Source: Whitmania pigra (taxonomy: Eukaryota; Annelida; Clitellata; Hirudinida; Haemopidae). Taken from it: 64,000 bases of DNA. The stretch is from assembly GCA_021613335.1 (NCBI GenBank), contig JAJTWR010000365.1:326001-390000 (forward strand), written 5' to 3'. This document shows, piece after piece, positions 1 to 13,700 of this stretch; within the stretch, counting starts at the first letter, position 1, and each line of letters starts with the position of its first letter. The position numbers were made by a program, and so were the translations under genes. The notes beneath the pieces are model-generated. The model was not told where the DNA came from, ran no database searches, and saw only the letters and a program-made list of their open reading frames with translations.

Positions 1-34
1 AAATTTGTCCCTTTCACAACATCACTCCACATAC

Positions 35-3000
35 CACAGAATGTTGAGTTCCTCCAGGCCAGCTGAACCCCAGCAATGGCACACTGCTGGCTGTAGCTCT
101 CAAGGACCAGGCAAACAGATTGTTTCTTGTCAACCTCTTGCATGTGTTTGTTGGTCTCATAGAACAAACTGCCCATGACGTTGCAGTAGTCGGACATGCA
201 CCTTTCAAAAAAGTATCTGACATCCACCTTCAGAAATTAAAATGAAAAGTGCTTATAATTTCAAACAATTTGTAATAATATATTTGCGCCGGCATGGCTT
301 AATGGTTAATGGTGCGCTTTGACGATGACAGCGCGGATTCGAACCCTGTTGCGGGAGCACCGTCCTATTCATCTAGCTATGCAACGAACATTAATAAAAC
401 ATTCATTTTTTTAAATAATATATATATGTTTAACTATATAATAAAATATTTATAATATTAATTTATACTTTTAAAGTATCAGGTGATTCTAAAATTTACA
501 TTTTAAATATTTTTAGATTATGTCTAAATTATGTCATATTATATTATGTCTCCTTCTCTGCTAAAATCAGTTTAGATCATCATCGTCACTGTCGTAGCTG
601 ACATCAAGTACTCACAGCATCATGACATTGAGTGAAGGGAAGTTTGAACAAGACATTACAAGACAAGTATGCCTCTTCCTCCATATCCTCAGTTGAACAT
701 TTTGAGGTCAGGTCTGTTGCATCTGGACACTGCCATTACGAAAAAGATTTTTACAGAGAACTCACGTAAAACATTATTAATATATGAAATTAAATTAGCC
801 CACGAGAGATAATAATAATGAAGATGAAGTACATTAAATATTTTTAGAATAACAGACAATTTATTGTGGAATTATTTCAGCCATATGGTGACAAATGAGA
901 TTTGAAATTAATTGCATTAATTTACCTCCTGATCATCATAAACCTTCCAAGAATTTCCAAACTCCGTAGGACTTGAGGCCATCTGCTTGTTCGGCTTCAC
1001 CAAGTCATCTTAATAGGAGCAACTTGGTTATTTAGATGATATTCAATTATTTTCAATCAATAAAGGCAAATTAAACAATTTAATTAGATGCAAACTGTAG
1101 GGATTTCCATCAGAATTTCCACATAGCCCCATGTATTCCTTGTCAGTGAGAGCCTTGTCGACACTTAGGAAGATGCTGCTGTTGTTGTTCCAACGGACTC
1201 GGAAGAATCCGTAATCCAGGTACGTGTAGTCTCCATTTCTTTCCAGATGCAACCCTTGGAGTTTGTTTGAAAGTTATTAATGAATTGCAATGTTCGTTAT
1301 CTTTGAATAACAGTTGACATGATGCTATGGAAATGACATGATATGTATTCAATTTGACTCATTAATAACTAAATCACGCAATCATTCTTTGTTGACATTA
1401 AACATGGAAAAGTAACCTCTGAGAGCATATCCACCATAGGCAGGTAATGTGATCTCCTTGTCATTTACCTTGATTTTGTCTCCAAGAGATGTGACAGTTT
1501 CATGGGCATTCAAGACTATCTTCAACTCCTGTTCATTTTTACCGAAACAAAATAATGCACTATGTTAATAAGTGTTCAATTATGAATATTAACGACTGTT
1601 ACTAACAACATTTATTCAAATAAACTTAGAACAAAAGACACAACCTTCTGACAAAGAGTGCAGCTCTCACAGCTGATGAGTTTGACGGTGACAGAAATTA
1701 CGGAATCGGTGAACAGCGTGTAAGTGCACCTTCCCTGGAAGAAGTATTCCAAGCCATCAAAAGTTCTGTAGTAGTTGGAACCACCAGACATGCACGTCCT
1801 ATAGGTCAGGTTGCCTGGATTTGCTATTACTGTGTGGATAGACATAGACATGACAAGTGATGACATAGCAAAATAAATCAACATTAACTCTGTTTTTTTA
1901 CATCAGTTAATAAAATTAAATTGATGAGCAATGGAAAATGTTTTTACAGTTTCAAGTACTTTATAATAGATTTTATCAAGGTTGTGCATAATAAAAATCT
2001 ATTGCATGAAATATACTAATCTTCTCAAAACCACGTTACTCCGAATAATAACAAATATTTTGCAAGGCATTTGTTCATACTGTATAATAAGAATGATGTA
2101 AACCCAAACTAATTCCACATAATAATATTAATTAATAGCAAATAACGAAATCATAACATCAAACAAAGTTAAAGAAACGGTTCTACCATGAGGCTTGTTG
2201 AGATTGACTGACTTGTTTTTGTACATGCATGATGTGCACTCTCCTCCAAAAACACCCCAGCCATAGCCCCCTAGCACATCACAGCAATGCTCCCTTGTGG
2301 TGACCTTTTGACCTATTCCCTCTGTGTCACACTTTGAACCCTTGTAGCAGAATCTCAAGCCGTGAGATGCATCTGAAGTAACATTACATTTGCAGAATTA
2401 AAAATATTAATTTACGTCATCCAAATAAATCTTTATTTTACTCCTGCAGAAACTATGATTATCTAAAGGCAAATATTGTGAAAATCTTGAGACCTCTAGC
2501 ATATAATTTTTAAAAAGAACATTAGAATTACTTGTTTTCTAGTTTAGCCTTTTCTTGATATTATTATAAATCTACATGGTTTGCATCATTTTCATCAACA
2601 AATTTATGAGGTAAAATATAGAAATAAAAGCTGACCATAATTATCATACTAAATTACCCAATAAAAATGTTTCCACCACAAAATATCATCCTTATTGAAA
2701 TATTACCAATGCTATTATGTTGACAGGTCAGTCCCACATAGGGAGCTAGGCACTTGCAAGTTCCTGGGCCAATACATGTTCCTCCGTTAGCACAAGAGGG
2801 ATTGCAGACAGCTACAATTAAATTAAAATAATTATTAATTAAATACGAATGTTGCTAATTTTACTTTAAATCTTTATAGTAATGATGATGGTTATGGTGA
2901 CGATGGCGATGATGATGATGATGGTGATGGTGATGGTGATGATGATGATGATGATGATTAGGCTGTTACTTGTCATTAAATTTATCAATCAAAGCAATTA

Positions 3001-3806
3001 AAGAAAGGAATTATTTGCATTTGCACAAACACACGTTCATCACAGTCTTTTCCCATCCAGCCTCCACAGCATTCCTTGATCACTGTAGACACACTCCTAA
3101 ATGCATAAACAAACACTTTAACAACTAAATGAACAATTTCTCATAGTTATTGAACAATAATAAAATTAAATTCTTGCATTAGTTCCTTCTTATAGATATA
3201 TTTATAAAATTATCAAATAAGTCATTCGTGAACATCTGGTCACCTCGTGAAAGTGCATTCAGGACTGGCGTCTTTATCGTCGCACCATTTTCTTATCTTG
3301 TCAAGAATCCATGCCTCATCCTTTGGGTTATATTTCTCGCCTTTCTCCAGAGGTATTGAGTCCCATTCTAAGTTGTATCCTTTGAGTGCATAAGTGAAAT
3401 ATTCCCCGCACTTGTCCGTTTTGCTCTCCTTCGAAACTTTCGTAATGTCACAAATATGGTGCCTAACATTTTGCAAATTGAAAATCAATTGACAATTAAT
3501 TTACAAAAGTTTTAGGTTCATTACAAGTTAGAGTGAAGTTTTTTCTAGAGTTAAGCTCCGATGAATAACAATCATCTCTAGAAGGCAAATATGCATAGCC
3601 GTAAATATGTGCCTCAAAATATATTAAATTACAAAATAATACTAACAAATATTTACTTTAGATTAAATAGATAGCTGGCTGTTTAAACATAAATAAACAG
3701 AATCTAACGCCTGCTCCGTAAAGTCCGACCCATCTGCAAACGAAACCATGGACCAGGTCAACAAGACGATTATGGAGAAACCAGCAGACGTCCACATGTC
3801 CGTCAT
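35..3806 (-). CDS. Secreted EMI-EGF-VWFD-C8 protein, 5' part (cut by window edge)
   Basis: Likely a secreted matrix or mucus glycoprotein of the SCO-spondin/otogelin/zonadhesin kind; the exact family is not settled. Exons, 5' to 3' on the minus strand: 3806-3709, 3462-3244, about 3096-3035, 2811-2707, 2372-2187, 1823-1645, 1528-1417, 1254-1096, 1008-944, 729-616, 227-35; the gene continues left of the window with a donor at 34. Exon 1 encodes a signal peptide (MTDMW start, hydrophobic core, cut near SFA-DGS). Exons 2-3 form an EMI-like module ending in ECCGGWMGKDC. Exon 4 is one EGF-like repeat with six cysteines. Exon 5 has a CC...GWG..C..C pattern like a TB (LTBP-type) module. Exons 6-9 are a von Willebrand D domain (RTFDGLEYFFQG, CGNSDGNPY.. 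NDL, FGNSWK). Exons 10-11 carry the cysteine spacing of a C8 domain. The exon 3 boundary is uncertain by one base. It lies head-to-head with the kinase gene at 4778. Confidence 0.85.
286..400 (+). repeat. tRNA-derived SINE-like element (head)
   Basis: Lies in an intron of the EMI/VWFD gene. It has an A-box-like stretch (TGGCTTAATGG) and, about 45 bases on, a B-box-like GATTCGAACCC, matching GRTTCGANNCC. Flanked by AT-rich sequence. It looks like the pol III promoter head of a tRNA-derived SINE rather than a tRNA gene, because no acceptor stem closes around it. Confidence 0.5.
2880..2959. repeat. GAT/GGT triplet microsatellite
   Basis: Imperfect run of GAT and GGT triplets inside the intron between exons 3 and 4 of the EMI/VWFD gene. 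It has no coding role in the gene model. Confidence 0.9.
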
Positions 3807-4777
3807 CTAAAGCGCCCTGATTAATTTCTGTGTTAAGGCATTTTAATTTTTATAAAATAAAATCTTTACAAATATTTCAAGTGTAAAATTAATGCATATG
3901 TAACAGCCTATATAATAAAATTAATAGTAAATGTCCACAATAAAACACGTGTTTGAAAGTTTACCTTAAATATCTGAATGGACACCACACTAAGAAAGTG
4001 TTACACCATCCTTCGAATCAAAGTGATTAACACTTTCGGCGCATCTGAACTTTCAGTGTTCTAGAGCGACTTTTAAAGACTGATTTTGAGATATTTTAAC
4101 CTAGGTTGAATGATAAATTGCATTCGTGAAAGCTCAATAAATTATTCTGAATGTAACAATCCTTAAACAACATGTAACAAATTGCAACTACATAAATCAC
4201 AAACGGAGTATATTAATTTACAAAATTTCTGAGAACATTTTTATTCCACATTTCTTCCTATGTTCTATCGAGCAATTACCAAGCTCCACTATTCAATTTC
4301 ATGTATTAAATAGGGCAAAAGTTCTTTTTAATAAAATATTAAATACTTGCTTTTTTACTAAAAATTATTTGGCAAGTGGTGATTGTGCAAATTTCCATGA
4401 ATCCATCATAAATCTAGTGTTTCATGGTTGACGTTTGAAAATGCCAGCCTTAAGCGAAATCCAATTTTTGGGCATGTGGATTGATTTTAAAATTTATGAT
4501 TTAAAAAATATCACTAATTTTTTATTAAGGATGATTTGTGTAAGATGATTCACAGATCATTTTAAGACGCGGTTTAATTAAATTTATTTTGTTTATAAAT
4601 TTTTTAAATATTAATTATCAACTAAAAATGGAAACAAAAATGTTGACATTATTCAATGGAAGGAATTTTTTGCTTCGAAGTTTGTTTTTACTTCCAATAA
4701 CAAAAGACTGTGCTGTTATCTCTTCGGATTTACAGAGCAAACTGATGACGACTATTGACAAATAAGGCTTTTACATA
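3807..4777. promoter_or_regulatory. Head-to-head intergenic region, likely two promoters
   Basis: About 970 bp separate the start codons of the minus-strand EMI/VWFD gene and the plus-strand kinase. It must hold both proximal promoters unless there are distant 5' UTR exons. It is AT-rich with no clear TATA box that I would commit to. An exact 10-bp inverted repeat, GAAAGTGTTA (3994-4003) and TAACACTTTC (4028-4037), lies about 190 bp upstream of the minus-strand start. Confidence 0.5.
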
Positions 4778-7700
4778 ATGTCAGGCAAGCCACCCAAATC
4801 TCCTGGCATTTCTCCTCTGAGAATCCAGCATGTTCCAGGTGATAATTACTTTTGGATGTACCGTTTTATATGTTAGGAAAAATATTTAATGCAATGCATT
4901 AACTTATTTAAAGATGCATGAGTAAATTTTTTGACACAATCGTTTTAGCAGTCGAGGCGAAACCTGTTAGTCGCTTGAAGAAACTAAAACGAAGGATATC
5001 TGCCAGCTTTAAAAATTTGTGTTTGTATATCATTATTATACCAAACTAAATTTGCATTATAATGATGTGGGACATGATTTTTAAACAGCATTGTCAAGGG
5101 ATGTTGCCTCTGAAGGTTACTCTAATGGAAATGTAAGTCTCCAAGAAGTGTTTCAGATTAAATTTATGTTTATAGGCATACATCAGCTTTTCAATCATTC
5201 ATTTCTTTAGTCACATATCAGCAGAAGTCATGGATTAGATTATAATCCAAGGAGTCGCACTGGCTTGGCATGCCACAGTCTGACAAACACCCCTCGAAGC
5301 AAATCCACCCATTACTTGCCAAACTCGTACGTCAGTCGTTCGATCGATGACGTACTCAATAAAACCTCTTCACCAACAACGTACGAGGTCTCCAACGAAA
5401 CTGGTGCCAAAGTCAATGGTCAAATTCAAAGTATTTTATGCTTTCAATGCCTTTCAGTTGCTTTTTATGTTTCAATTTGACCTAATTTTACCTTTTATTT
5501 GATTTTTTTAAATTTTAGTTTTGTTTTGCCTCGAGCTTTCCATTCGTTTAAATTTCTTTTGGATTGCAACTATCTTAGTAAAATTTCTTAAATGAACTCG
5601 CATCAAATAAATATATCTTGATAAATTTGCTCTCAAATTCATTTTCAAACAAAAATCCAGACGCCATGTCGCGACATCACTCATCGGCGGGAGACTTCCT
5701 GGCCATCAACCAACAATCGACGAGCAGAGGCACGACTCCGCTGAAGCTGAGGCCTTCGAGGCCAAAATCCGAAGGAAACCTCTCCATGCACAGTTTGAAA
5801 TCAAAACGAGCTTCAAGTTTCGGGGTGATTTTTCGAAGATCATTTTACTTGTGTTTAAAGAATGTTTCACGATATGTTAGTATTTCTGTCCTTTTCCTCT
5901 TTGAAGATGGATTTTTAAGGTTATCCGGTGTCAAAAATTGTGAGGTTGCCGAGCAAATGTTACCCTCGGCGGTGGATGATGGAGAACGTTGCCGATGCGA
6001 TTAAGTTATCGGCAAAAAATGGATAATGTTCTTAAGCCGAAAGTTTATCTGTTGTGGAATTACTGTGCTTATTGATAATCTATCTTTTTGCAGTTTTTAT
6101 TTTTCAAAAACACATGTTGTAGATTAAAATACGTTAATGTAATTAATAAAATGCATATTTGAGTTAATGTAAATTATTATTTTAAAAGTCCAATTCTCCA
6201 TTTGGAAAAGTCGAGTTGTATCAGAAGCATGAACAGCTTGGAAAGGGCTCATATGCAACTGTCTTTAAGGGCTTCAGTCTGTAAGTTGCTGATGGTGATG
6301 ATAATAGTGGTGATGATGATGATGATGGTGTTGATGATGACGATGATGATGATGGTGGTGGTGGTGGTGATGATGATGATGATGGTGGTGTTGTCAGGGC
6401 TTGCTCATCTGTGCATCACAGAGACTTTACTTGTTTTTACCCATTTCTTGTCAACCCTACTCTAACTTCAAACGTCCCTACTGTAATGTCATAACAATTC
6501 TATGTTATGTAAACACAATAATAGCAATAATAATGACAATGACAACAACAATAATAATATTAATATTACATCTATTAGCCAGTATTCACTAAGCCACTTT
6601 TACATTACTGGCGACCTTAGCGAGGTCAAACCATTGTGAGAATGTCAAATAACTAGCCAGGTACACATACAAAACGTGGGATAGAGAGAATGCCTATCCT
6701 GTGAGTGTGATAACTGTTTGTATGATTGACAGCTGAGATTGAGATGTGGGCATGCACATGTGTTGTTGCATTTTCAGTTTATCTGCTTGTTTTTAGTCTT
6801 TTTTTGTCGACATTATTCTCGCTGCAGCAACAGTCAGAATCATGACAAATTACTTTTTTTTATTATTGCAAGTATTTTTCATTAAATTAACTATCATTAT
6901 TGCAAAATCTGGCATGTCCTTGAACTTTGTGCAAGGTCATAAGTTCACATGTCACCTGAAATAACGTCAGTTGATCATCTGGTGACCTCCGTAGTTTGAC
7001 CCTAACCAATGCTTCCTCACCAGTTCTTAACTACTTCAAAAGCACCAATTATAACTTGACGTCGCGTTATCTCTAAAAATAGACTCGAATCATAATTGCG
7101 ATTTTACTCTAGAAATTCTTAAGCAGTGAGGTCCAAATCGTCTTAGTTACGCGAAGGACTTTAATGAAATACTTAAATAAATTTAATTCTTAAGCTCTGC
7201 ATAGAAAACTTAATTGATGATGAAGTTAATTGTGTGATTACGATAGTCATAACTTTCCATTTAACAGCTTTTTTGCAATACAAATACTGCTTTCAAAAGA
7301 ATGAATGTCTGGCTGTTCACCTTTGTCTTTTTATTTCCCATTTATGTATTCTTGTTTTCGGACTCACAACTGCGGTGTCATCATCATCATCATCTATGTC
7401 ATCACCATCTCCATCATCAGCAACAGCGGCAATGTTTTTGCTTTTTTAGTATAGTTCTATTATTATAATTCTATAATCGAGTATTATTATAATTCTATAA
7501 TCGAGTAATCGTACTCTCAGTTCATAAATAGATGCAGTCGTCGTCTGTCCTTTTTAGCTTGAATCAGCAGCAGACGACGACGATGATGGTGATGATCCGT
7601 ACGACGTAATTAATTAATCAATGAAATAAAGAAACGTACTCACGCCACGCCTCTTATTTATGCCTTAACTCAAGGATTAGAGTATTACTCTCCTCAAGTG

Positions 7701-9220
7701 GTCATGATGAGTCAAATGGCGAGAACGGTCGTTGTCGATGATGATGATGATGATAGCGACATCGATGATGATGGTGATAATCGGTAGTGATTACGCAGGC
7801 TCACCAATTCAGTGGTTGCCCTGAAGGAGATAAAGCTGGAGCCAGACGAAGGGACCCCATTTACCGCGATTAGAGAAGGTTGTTGTTGTTGTTGATGTTG
7901 TTGATGTTGTTTTTTGTTGTTGTTGTTTCAAGATCTTCTGGTCTTTTAATTAACTAATTCGACTTCATCTGGTGATATAAGAATCACCATTTCCAGGGGT
8001 TACGAACATAATTAATGTAGCATAATTGCTATAGTATTATTACTAATAATAGTATTATTATTATTACTGTTATTATCTATATAGTAATTATGGAATTATA
8101 TTTGATTTATGATAGTTGTATTACTTATTAAATGTGAAAACATCTACTAAAGTAATAATAACAGTGACGAGATGCTCGTTTCCATGGTACCGGAGTGGCG
8201 TGCTCCCCGACCATGTCTGTTTTCATTTACTCAGGGGAGGCCCATAATTCATGCGAGGAAGTGTTTCCAATACCTCTGAGAACAATTTGAGGGAATTTAA
8301 ATTCAACTTTAGACAACTGAGCAAAGTCTAATACTTAAAGAGTTTTATTATTATTACTATTTAGTAACCTTTTTTTATCGATATTATTTTAGCTCATTAA
8401 TTTCTCTGCATTTGCTTTTATTCTAGTAAGACATCCTCGCTTGGTTCGAGCTCATGAATAATTGATTATCTATTAGTGCTATTTATATCATTCTCATGCG
8501 TTGTTGAATAAACATTAGTGCTATTTATGTAATTCCCATGAATAATTTATTAACCATTAGTGCTATTTATACCATTCTCAGCCTCCCTACTCAAGGGTCT
8601 GAAACACGCCAACATAGTCACATTGCACGACATTGTCCACACCAAGACCTCCCTCACATTCGTCTTTGAATTTCTGGTGACTATTATTATTATTAATGTT
8701 ATTATTATTATTGTTATTAAAATTAGTTATCTGATTTAGTAACTTGTTAATTAGTTTTAATTAAATAATATGCATAGCCAATAATGTAATATAATAAATA
8801 ATATTAATATAAATAATCATGAAATATCAATATATAGATGAATGAATGGATGGATAGTGAGTTAAGTATGTTTTAATTATAAAAATAATTAATTTGTCCA
8901 TATAATTATGAATTACATTCTCAAAAATGGAGCTCATTTCATTTCCACTGCTAGCATACAGATTTAGGTCAGTATCTGGAGAAACACAAGGGTGGGCTCA
9001 ACTCCATAAACATTAAGGTATGTGGTAATTTCCATTCATTTGCTTAATAATAAGCGTAAGATTCGGCGTGCAAGTTAGCGGTCAGAGGGTAGCGTGCCTA
9101 CGGACGACGGTAAAAGCAACAATCGTTTCGTGTCGTGTTCGAAAGCCAACTTGCACCACCACAAAGCGCCCCTTGGATGCGGCGCTATACAAATAAGCAT
9201 TGTCATTATTGTTATTATTA

Positions 9221-9255
<35 letters not shown>

Positions 9256-10714
9256 TAATTTGTTGTCTTTGATTTTATCAAAGTATTTATGTCATAAGCG
9301 AGTAATAACCTCTGATTATAGGTTGTCATTGTGGGCCAAAGTCCTTTAAATTGCTTATTATTATTATTAGCTTCCATTAATTAATTACTCATTTAATCTT
9401 TGCAGCTGTTCATGTTTCAACTCCTCAGAGGCATTTCCTTCTGTCACGAGAGACAAATCCTGCACAGGTAATCATCACCATCATTCATCATCGATCGATG
9501 AGGGGAGGGGCTCATAAATGTTCACCATAGGTGATCATGAATATTTATAAACCCTATCACCTGTTCTCTTTATCGAGTTTGCGTTATCTTTGAGGAAGCA
9601 CAATGCTTGTTTGCAATTAATTTTACCAATGCAGCTTTAAGATTAAGTATAAGTAAAAACTGAGTGGTTGTGTCTGAATTCGTGACTCATTAATGCTGCT
9701 CTGAGATTTTAACTAATTGATTATAATAATAATATAATATTAGCACATTGTATACGAGCAGTTGGTTACATCACTCAATTAATTGCATTATTAACGTTGC
9801 TGATATTATTTAATTAATTGTACATTAGTTTCTGCTAGCATTATTTAACTAATTTTATATTAGTTGTATTATTAATGACATTATTAGCAACTCAGATGAC
9901 CACCCTGTCTTGTGATGATCTTGTAAAAGTGAATTTAAATCTTCAAAGACAGTTTTTCTTTCATCAGCGTCATGACTATTCATTCAATCGTTCGTTCATT
10001 CATTCATTTGTCGTTCGTTCACTTCTTCCTTTCTTCGGATGCTCGCTCGTGCTGCATGGATCTGGTTGGCCAAACTTCCTGTAATAAGTACAACTGGGTC
10101 TATTATAACTTTTAGTCTTACTAAACTATTACAAGACATATGATATAAATATAGCTTGTCTTCTATTCCTGTCCATTCGTTCATTTATGAGTCGATTGGA
10201 TGATGATGATGGCGACGATGATTGAGATTTAAGTGGTTATGTGGAGATTATGGGCAGATGATTGAGATGATGACGGCTGGTGGATAGAGATGATGATAAT
10301 GATGGCTGTTGGATCGAGATGATGATAATGATGGATGGTTAAAGACAAGTTGGCCTCCAATTCCTCGAATAACGAATGATGTCGGAATGCATTAAGTTGG
10401 AATATATTATTACGCTATTTATTCTTACGTTATTAACCGCGCAAACACCTTGCGGGAAATTGCAAAATACCTGAACCATGGTATTTCATGATTGAACTTA
10501 ATAATCAAAACGAAGATGATGGTAGTCAATCGATCATTATTATTATTATTATTATTGCTGTTGTTGTTGTTGTTGTTACGTTTTAAACTTTTAAAGATTT
10601 AAGTAAGATTTTAAATATAAATTAAGCTCAATTATAAATAATAATGTCAAATTATAATTAGGACCGGATTTTGTTTTTTTTTGTACTAGATGTTAATTAA
10701 CGGATAAAATGAAT

Positions 10715-10746
<32 letters not shown>

Positions 10747-13700
10747 TACATTATATATATATATGCTTCATATGATTTGTTTTAGTTTGCAAGTTTTAGA
10801 CTGCTTACTGTGACCGATTGCAATTCCTTTATTGTGATCGTTCTGTTAATATTTCATCCCCTTTACCACAATCCATTCATACAACCTACCATAATCCATT
10901 CATACAACCTATCATAATCCATTCATACAACCTATCATAATCCATTCATACAACCTATCATAATCCATTCATACAACCTATCGTAATCCATTCATACAAC
11001 CTATCGTAATACATCCACAAAAGCACACATCTGAGATGTGCCAGCGAGCTTTTTAGAGTGTTCGACCACCCATGCATGCATCAATTGTTATCCAGCAGAT
11101 CCAACACTCACTGAGTGATTAAGTGTTTTTGGGAGCAATTGAGATGAGGCTCTTTCCAAAGGAGTCTTGATGATGTTGTTGTTGATGAGGTTGTTGTGGC
11201 TTTGTTGTATACGGCTTTGTATTGTTTTGCGTAGCTTCTGGTTCGTATATGTTTGTTTTCATCCGCATTCGTTTGTTTAGCTTTGTATTTATTTCATTGC
11301 ATCTGTTTTGTTTACCTTCCAAACAGAGATCTGAAGCCCCAAAATCTTCTCATCAGCGAGCGTGGCGAACTCAAACTTGGTGATTTCGGTGGGTGATTTG
11401 CGTTGATTAATTAATTCATTCATTAGTTCGTTCATTCACCTGTCCATCACCCAAGTCATTCATTCCATCAATCAATTCGTTCATCGCCTCGTCATCATTT
11501 CACCGTTTCAGCAACATAGACTCCACAATTATCATCTTTATCACTCAGTTGCCAAGTTCCATTTTTTCTGTAATGATGGGGCGTTGGCTTTGTACTTGGT
11601 TTTGTTAGTTAAATTATTCAATTGATTTAATTGCTCGTTTATTATTATCATCATCATCATCATCTGTTATTTAATCATCATAATGTTATTTAAATATTTA
11701 TTCTTCAACGAGAAAATGCCGAATTGTCCCCAAACTCTTCTCACTCATGAAAAAGAACCTTGTGAAGATGTTTATTATTTTATAATATAATATATATTAT
11801 AATTATCTTAATTATGACTTGACAATCATCTCTTTTGATTAGAAGTGACTGTTGCTGATTTTGAGTCACCTGTGAAGGTGATGATGATGATGATGATGAT
11901 TAGTGAATCATTAGTCATCTCCACTGACTAACTTGACTCTCTTAAAAACATTGCTTGTGTCTTAATGAGATGAATATTGCACCAAATCTATAATGTATTC
12001 TATCTGTATGTATTGCATCTATGAGTTGTACTTTTATGTATTTTATCCGTGTACTGTTTCTGCTCTTAATCCAGATCTTAAGTTGACTTGAATGATTTTT
12101 TAATGAGATTGTTTGCCTTCACAATATTTGTGTTTTCAATTTTTTTGGTGTTTGTTTAAGTTAATCTATAATATTTACATTCATTTATCCTCCAAATGAA
12201 AATCAATACTTTTTCTTCAAAATGATGTCAGTGTTTACAAGAAGATAAATAATAATAATAATAATAATAATAATGCATTTATAATAACAAGTTAATCAAT
12301 CCCAGGTTTGGCTAGGGCCAAGTCCATACCGAGCAAAACTTACTCAGACGAAGTGGTGACCCTGTGGTACCGACCTCCTGACCTCTTGATGGGGTCCACG
12401 GACTACTCGACCTCCCTCGACATCTGGGGTGTGGGTTGCATCTTCATGGAGATGATCATCGGGTCCGCGGTCTTTCCGGGCCTCAACGATGTTTTTGACC
12501 AACTCAACAGGATTTGGACGGTTTGACATCTGCTTTGTTGACGTTGCTATTGCTTTTTATTTGACTTTATTATCTTAATTAAGGCAATTTTTTGTGCTTC
12601 GTGAGCTGATTAAGGACCATGTGATGGTAATATTGTGTAATATTTGATTGAAAATTATTATTATTTATTTATTTCAATAACATCTCCACTTCACTGACTA
12701 TTCTCATGGTAAGTGTGACAAGTAGTTTTAAAAAATAATTTAAAGGTTTCTCATCTGCTTCAGCTTAGTTGTAAAGCCTCACTTTAAAATAACTTAAACG
12801 GCCCTCTCTTGAATGTTCTCGTTATGATGTTTCAGTTTTTAATTCGTCAAATTAAACGTCGCTGCAGCAGTTGCTGGGGACGCTTTTAAAAAAAAAGAAG
12901 TTTGTAATCGTTCCGAGACAATTAGAGACTTTCACAAGCCAATAACCTAGACTGCAGTAACTATTGCTGCAGTTGTAATGACGATGACGTTCAATGATGA
13001 CGAATGTTAAGGTTAAGATAATAGCAGTAGTAATAGCAATGCATCTGCGCTAAGATCTCTTTATAGCAAACATTTATTGATCTTCAAAAATGCACACAAG
13101 GGTGGGTCCAATAGCACTTGGAGACACCCCTGGTTTGTTGTTGTTGTTATTGTATTTATGGATCACTAACAGCTGCTGCCGACTTAATTAATAAACACAA
13201 ACTTTATTCAGTCTAGATGTGGAATTGTTTTTATTATCGATTAAAATGTATTATTATTATTATTATTTTATTATTGCTGTTATGAAATTCAATGCAGGTG
13301 CCTTTTCAGAAAGACTCATTTAAGTTTTTTATGCAAATTGATTTATTCGATGATGATGATGATGATGATTGTGATTAATTAGTTGAGGACAATTATATTA
13401 AAATTGACAGTCATTATCATCAACATTTTAGTACTAGTATATAGTCAGTGGCAGTGGAAATTTATTGACTTGAATAATAACAATAATAATAATTGCCCCA
13501 GTGGTGATTGTGATAGTAGGAAACATTTGAGGTAAACAGCGTCATTAATCAATTCATTACAGGCTACAACATCAATAATAATAATAGTAACATTACAAGT
13601 AAACGTTACTCAAGATTGAAAATAATCTAAAGTAACATAATTCAAACTCAATTTGCAGTTGCAAATTTAATCAAAGACTTTTACAGATAGTAGCTTGTGT

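Larger units (their letters stand above)
9468..11326 (+). other. Long kinase intron 10, simple repeats only
   Basis: This 1.86-kb intron holds GAT/ATG runs near 10200-10330, an ATT/GTT run near 10535-10575, an AT run and a 23-bp minisatellite. I see no coding segment or RNA gene in it. Confidence 0.7.

Noticed and set aside
286..360. Possible functional tRNA gene
   Set aside because: A- and B-box-like parts are present, but the acceptor and anticodon stems do not close; a SINE head fits better.
2880..2959. Regular GAT/GGT units considered as a CRISPR-like or direct-repeat array
   Set aside because: These are contiguous triplets without spacers, in a clearly eukaryotic intron.
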